A model generated the notes under the pieces. The model was not told the DNA's origin and searched no databases. It worked only from the letters and a program-made list of their open reading frames with translations. A stretch of 64,000 nt of DNA from NCBI GenBank assembly GCA_964559125.1, contig CAZLGW010000024.1:16859-80858 (forward strand), written 5' to 3'. The position numbers were made by a program, and so were the translations under genes. Source of the DNA: Ravibacter sp964559125. GTDB lineage: Bacteria > Bacteroidota > Bacteroidia > Cytophagales > Spirosomataceae. Shown here piece by piece: positions 60,666-64,000 of this stretch (within the stretch, counting starts at the first letter, position 1; each line of letters starts with the position of its first letter).

Positions 60666-61559
60666 ATGGGTAGCATCACTTCGATACACGACACGTTCAT
60701 CCGGGCTATTCTGGCCGATAAGCGTATCGCTCTGGATTATTTTCAAGCCAGTCTTCCCGTTTTTGTACGCGAGAGGCTAGATTTTTCTTCGCTTACACAA
60801 TTGCCGGATAGCTATGTTTCTAGCGAACTGCACAAAACGATTTCCGATATCGTGTATTCCTGTCGCCGTAAAGATGGCAAAGGAGATATAAAAGTGTCGC
60901 TCTTGATCGAGCATAAAAGTTATGTCGATAAGTTTACCCCCCTTCAAATTGGTAGCTACATATTTTCCGGCTTGCTCAAGCAGGCAGAGAATGAGAAAAA
61001 GCTTTCTCCCATCATCCCTGTACTGCTTTACCACGGTAAAGAGAAGTGGGAATACCGGACCTTACAGTACCTTTTTAAAGACATCGAGCCAGAGTGGGCG
61101 AAGTATATTCCGGATTTTGATTATATTTACAATAACCTCAGTGAAGTATCCGATGAGCAACTGGAAATGTTGCACAACAATTTCCTGAAGGCCTCGCTAC
61201 TGACTTTGAAGCATAGTTTCGAGAAAGATTGGCTGGAGGCTAATGCGGTACGGTTGCTGGCATGGTCAGAGAATACAGACGAGAACTTACAAAAGGGTTT
61301 TGTTGTTTATCTATTTGAGCAGAGTAAGCTAAAGGGAGACAAGATTTTAAAGATCATGGAAGCATTACCAACCACTATAAGAAAAACAGTAAAAAGCACG
61401 GTGGACTACCTTCGTGAAGAGGGAGAGTTGGCGAAAGCAAAAAAAGTGGTTCGCAACTTAATAAAAGTATCTAATTTGAGTGATATGCAAATAGCGGCGG
61501 CGGCAGAGATTTCCGTTGAGGACGTGGAGCGTATTCGGAAAGAAATAATGGGTGGTTAA
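60666..61559 (+). CDS. Rpn-type PD-(D/E)XK nuclease (recombination-promoting nuclease / transposase_31 family)
   Basis: A 297-residue protein with SITSIHDTFIRAILADKRIALDYF at the N-terminus, the catalytic core around residues 60-85 (SDIVYSC...KVSLLIEHKS: Asp, Glu-x-Lys), and a long helical C-terminus. The Rpn family cuts DNA and promotes recA-independent recombination; it is common on mobile elements. Here it may aid integration or target acquisition. See the -7 box 4 nt before. Confidence 0.78.
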   Translation: MGSITSIHDTFIRAILADKRIALDYFQASLPVFVRERLDFSSLTQLPDSYVSSELHKTISDIVYSCRRKDGKGDIKVSLLIEHKSYVDKFTPLQIGSYIFSGLLKQAENEKKLSPIIPVLLYHGKEKWEYRTLQYLFKDIEPEWAKYIPDFDYIYNNLSEVSDEQLEMLHNNFLKASLLTLKHSFEKDWLEANAVRLLAWSENTDENLQKGFVVYLFEQSKLKGDKILKIMEALPTTIRKTVKSTVDYLREEGELAKAKKVVRNLIKVSNLSDMQIAAAAEISVEDVERIRKEIMGG

Positions 61560-61734
61560 ATCTCCATAATCCCACAAGCAGTGCAATACATGGGTATGAT
61601 TGTCTTTAATGATTACCCCGGATCAAAGGCATGTTCCTTGGATGTGCTTTAATTTTAAATGGAAATTAACCCCAATCCTAAAACCATCGGTTATAACGCC
61701 CCGATAATTTTAACAACCGTGGGAGGATTGAAAA

Positions 61735-62166
61735 TTGACGTCCTGTTTACTCAACTCGCGTTTTCAAAACAAAATAACGGTACCGAAAGGTCTCATATCT
61801 CGAAATCAAGCTGCGACCTTACTCCGAATTTCACAAAACACGTTGGCTGCTTGGGATTATCGTCAGCGCTATGACCTTCGCCCGATCAGGCTCAACAGCC
61901 GGGTTTACTATCGAAAACACGACCTCATACGATATTTACTCTTGTCTTCCGACACATCCTTGCTAGATGAGCCGCTTTTATTGCGGCAAGAAGCAGCCGA
62001 ATACTTGGGGCGGTCAAACGGCACATTAGCCGTCTGGGATTGTCTCAAGCGGCACAATCTTCGCCCGGTCAAAGTCGGCACCTGCGTCCGTTACAGCCGA
62101 ACCTATCTACGCTTTTTCCTTCATGAGCAAATGAGGGGAAAGCACGCGGTCAGGATAGCGGCCTAG
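61735..62166 (+). CDS. Tandem duplicated excisionase-like winged-helix protein
   Basis: A 143-residue protein starting at TTG 61735, with a strong GGGAGG ribosome-binding site ~9 nt before. Two repeats (LISRNQAATLLRISQNTL...YYRKHDLIRYL and LLLRQEAAEYLGRSNGTL...YSRTYLRFFL) both look like wHTH domains of the MerR/excisionase type. Two HTHs in one chain suggest binding of two sites. A short upstream frame (61659) was judged a shadow. Confidence 0.65.
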   Translation: MTSCLLNSRFQNKITVPKGLISRNQAATLLRISQNTLAAWDYRQRYDLRPIRLNSRVYYRKHDLIRYLLLSSDTSLLDEPLLLRQEAAEYLGRSNGTLAVWDCLKRHNLRPVKVGTCVRYSRTYLRFFLHEQMRGKHAVRIAA

Positions 62167-62202
62167 CTAGCTTTTCAATCTCTCTCAACATTACAGGCTT
62201 AT

Positions 62203-62210
62203 AAGGAGGA
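62203..62210 (+). promoter_or_regulatory. Strong Shine-Dalgarno before primase-like gene
   Basis: AAGGAGGA with three nt before ATG 62214, a near-perfect anti-16S complement that is rare in Bacteroidota but typical of Proteobacteria. It supports the chosen start. Confidence 0.6.
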
Positions 62211-62213
62211 TCA

Positions 62214-63113
62214 ATGAATATTGATACAGCCCGCACTATACCTATATCAGAAATCCTGCGTAAAATCGGATGCCACCCAAAGAAAAAAAGCGGGAACAGC
62301 GAATGGTATCTTTCCCCTTTCCGTAATGAGCGAACGCCAAGCTTCAAAGTCAATGCGGCAGAGAATATCTGGTATGACTTTGGCGAAAGCCGGGGCGGTG
62401 ACGGGATTGATTTTGTCTGTGCCTACCTTGAAAGTGCCGGAATAGGCAATACCGTTGCCGATGCTTTGCGCTGGCTAGACAATATGTTTAAGGCTGCGGA
62501 AAGTATCCGGTTATTTTCGCCTCGTGACAACTTGGAAGAGGAAAGCAGGCTTGTTCTGAAAAGTGTAAAGCCGCTCACTCATATGGCATTGATACGGTAT
62601 TTGGAAGACCGGGGTATATACAAAGGCGTTGCTGAAAAATACCTTAAAGAAATCACTATATTCAACACAGCGACGCAGAAAGAGTTTTTTGCTGCGGCCA
62701 TAAAAAACGAAGACGGCGGGTATGACTACCGTAACCTGTATTTCAAGGGCTGCGTGAAAAATAAAGCCATATCGTTTGTTCGCGGAGCAATTCCCGGACA
62801 TGGCGGCATTCATATTTTTGAAGGCTTCATGGACTTTCTGTCTGTGATTGTAAGCCGACAGGGGATGCCGTTCTATGACGATACAATTATTCTCAATTCG
62901 GTTTCTTGTTTGAAAGAGGCTACGGCCTACATACAGGGCTACGGCTACTGCGTAGCTTATACTTGGCTTGACAATGACGAAGCCGGAAAGAAGGCGGCTT
63001 TGGCGTTTGATGAGTTTTTCCAAAGCGAAAACATCCAGCACAAGCCGATGAACGCGCGGTATGCGGCTTATAAGGACGTGAACGAAGCCTTTGTAAAGCA
63101 GTTAGGCTTATAG
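62214..63113 (+). CDS. CHC2/Toprim-type DNA primase-like protein, zinc ligands lost
   Basis: A 299-residue protein. The N-terminus reads like a CHC2 domain (IPISEILRKIGC, SEWYLSPFRNERTPSFKVN, YDFGESRGGDGIDFVC) but the usual zinc cysteines in the C-PF and C-x-GCG positions are S and Y-DFG here, so the finger is gone. A Toprim region follows (GGIHIFEGFMDFLSV, YTWLDNDEAGKKAA: E and D-x-D). Common in conjugative elements as a primase homologue; the loss of zinc ligands suggests an altered role. Confidence 0.72.
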   Translation: MNIDTARTIPISEILRKIGCHPKKKSGNSEWYLSPFRNERTPSFKVNAAENIWYDFGESRGGDGIDFVCAYLESAGIGNTVADALRWLDNMFKAAESIRLFSPRDNLEEESRLVLKSVKPLTHMALIRYLEDRGIYKGVAEKYLKEITIFNTATQKEFFAAAIKNEDGGYDYRNLYFKGCVKNKAISFVRGAIPGHGGIHIFEGFMDFLSVIVSRQGMPFYDDTIILNSVSCLKEATAYIQGYGYCVAYTWLDNDEAGKKAALAFDEFFQSENIQHKPMNARYAAYKDVNEAFVKQLGL

Positions 63114-63232
63114 CCATTCCCGTAAATTTTCATGCTTGGGATGAACAGAGGGTTACTGGACGGTAACCGGAAAAGCTCTCTCGCCAACCATTATTTTCCT
63201 CTGTCTTCGACATTCACCCGCCCATCCAAAAT

Positions 63233-63255
63233 AACGGCAGGCCGTTCGCTTTTTT
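63233..63255 (+). terminator. Weak terminator between primase-like and ArdC genes
   Basis: AACGG (63233-63237) with CCGTT (63242-63246) form a five-bp stem and are followed by a T-run (63250-63255). Short stem, so low confidence. Confidence 0.4.
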
Positions 63256-63309
63256 CCGGGTTCTGTCCGCCTTGCGTAACTATTTACTCCAAGAGAAAGG
63301 ATTTATTTC

Positions 63310-63948
63310 ATGGCACCTTCCGTTTCACACACTACAACGCCCCGTCGCGACCTGTACCAGCACATAACCGATACCATCGTCCGACAACTGGAAGCAGGTA
63401 CTGTTCCGTGGCAACAGCCGTGGAAAGGCGATAGCAACCGCTTGCTGGCACTCCCCGAAAATTTCATCACTGGAAAACGCTACCGGGGCATCAATATCCT
63501 GCTCTTGTGGTCTTCTGCCATTGAGCAACAATACCCATCCGCTGAATGGGCGACCTTTAAGCAATGGACACAGAAAGAAGAATTTATCCGCAAAGGCGAA
63601 AAAGGCAGCATGATCGTTTATTACGACACCTTTGAAAAGGAAGTCGATGGACAGATCAAAGATATCCCGTTCCTGAAAACCTCAACTGTTTTCAACCGTT
63701 GTCAGCTTGCCAGCTATACCCCGCCGGAGCAGCCGGAGCCGGAAAATACCCCCGTACCGCTCTTCGAACGTCTTTCGATTGTCGAGGAATTTGTCAAAAA
63801 CACTAAAGCGGTTATTGAGCATGGCGGGGATAAGGCTTGCTACATTCCTTCACTGGATAAAATCCTTATGCCCGCACCGGAAGCTTTCATGGATATGCAA
63901 GGCTGTACAGCTAAAGAACACTATGTTTCTACGCTTCATCACGAATGA
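63310..63948 (+). CDS. ArdC-type antirestriction protein, stopped at its HExxH motif
   Basis: A 212-residue product matching the N-terminal ArdC/DUF1738 ssDNA-binding domain (RRDLYQHITDTIVRQLEAG, PWQQPW, GKRYRGINILLLW, RKGEKGSMIVYY, VFNRCQ). The C-terminal metallopeptidase domain should begin HE-L-x-H after EHYVSTL, but a TGA follows HHE directly, and the same frame continues to a plausible piece (AEIGRFNKR) near the window end. So the gene is broken or carries a sequencing error. ArdC proteins block restriction on entry. Confidence 0.75.
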   Translation: MAPSVSHTTTPRRDLYQHITDTIVRQLEAGTVPWQQPWKGDSNRLLALPENFITGKRYRGINILLLWSSAIEQQYPSAEWATFKQWTQKEEFIRKGEKGSMIVYYDTFEKEVDGQIKDIPFLKTSTVFNRCQLASYTPPEQPEPENTPVPLFERLSIVEEFVKNTKAVIEHGGDKACYIPSLDKILMPAPEAFMDMQGCTAKEHYVSTLHHE

Positions 63949-64000
63949 CGTTGCTACCTTTGGTTGGAGGCAGAAATAGGCAGATTTAATAAACGATTAA

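Larger units (their letters stand above)
41762..64000. mobile_element. Integrated mobilizable/conjugative element (right end beyond window)
   Basis: From the tRNA-Phe 3' end the sequence switches to mostly unknown genes plus mobility functions: MobF relaxase, coupling ATPase, serine recombinase, excisionase-like wHTH proteins, primase-like and ArdC-type genes. Base composition by eye is more AT-rich than 1-41.6 kb, many genes overlap, and at least two genes have strong GGAGG ribosome-binding sites, unusual in Bacteroidota. No T4SS (VirB4/TraG-type) ATPase or Tra cluster is seen, so the visible half looks like an IME or one end of an ICE. Confidence 0.8.

Noticed and set aside
61659..61874. 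71-codon frame overlapping the tandem wHTH gene
   Set aside because: Its reading frame differs, while the TTG start at 61735 has a strong GGGAGG site and clear domains.
1..64000. CRISPR array or IS element with transposase
   Set aside because: No regularly spaced direct repeats with spacers and no transposase with terminal inverted repeats were seen on reading both strands; the Rpn nuclease is not an IS.

Overview
The window reads as a Bacteroidota chromosome (gliding/type IX secretion lineage; Sphingobacteriales- or Chitinophagales-like is my guess, not proven) that is interrupted by an integrated mobile element. The host assignment rests on GldH, a secreted protein with a gliding-motility/type IX C-terminal sorting domain, a CarboxypepD_reg/TonB outer-membrane receptor, a ~600-residue YidC of the Bacteroidetes type, a formylglycine sulfatase lipoprotein, and promoters that fit the Bacteroidetes -7 box TAnnTTTG.

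Host part, 1-41688. Left end: a ligase-associated repair pair (pdeM fragment and DEXH helicase). 2.8-14.3 kb: a mix of membrane protein, sulfatase, alpha/beta hydrolase, GH13 enzyme, Maf, MarR-YceI pair, CE7-type esterase, an orphan ABC-2 permease and a GMC oxidoreductase with its gluconate-dehydrogenase-subunit-3-like partner. 14.4-19.6 kb: a uronate module, with a Tat-exported beta-helix protein facing an ExuT-like transporter and glucuronate isomerase. 19.7-31.4 kb: housekeeping (folK, lepA, TonB receptor, LpoA-like protein, yidC, pyrG), then hslV divergent from pyrG. 32-41.5 kb: a type IX cargo protein, a SulP transporter with beta-carbonic anhydrase, hisB, gldH, and two iron-sulfur redox proteins.

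Accessory part, ~41762-64000 (right end not in the window). Immediately 3' of a tRNA-Phe(GAA) gene the sequence becomes AT-richer and is filled with genes of unknown family plus clear mobility genes: a MobF relaxase/helicase, a VirD4-like coupling ATPase that lacks its own membrane anchor, a serine recombinase, excisionase-like winged-helix proteins, a degenerate CHC2/Toprim primase-like protein, an Rpn-type nuclease and an ArdC-type antirestriction protein that is cut at its HExxH motif. No VirB4/TraG-like T4SS ATPase or other mating-pair-formation gene is visible, so the visible part looks like a mobilizable element (IME) or one end of a larger ICE.

Most interesting parts: (i) the three-gene set of TM/VWA protein, anchorless coupling ATPase and small membrane protein at 49.1-53.2 kb, which looks like an unusual split coupling complex; (ii) a divergent control region at 48.94-49.05 kb with five AATTC sites spaced 10, 30, 30 and 20 bp, i.e. 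on one helical face, between that operon and a TIR-like protein; (iii) a protein made of three tandem ~69-residue helix-turn-helix-like repeats (55.0-55.8 kb); (iv) a resolvase-site-like array of TGTCCA half-sites, two of them in 34-bp inverted pairs, directly before the serine recombinase gene; and (v) two element genes whose start codon lies 4-5 nt after a -7 box, suggesting leaderless mRNAs.
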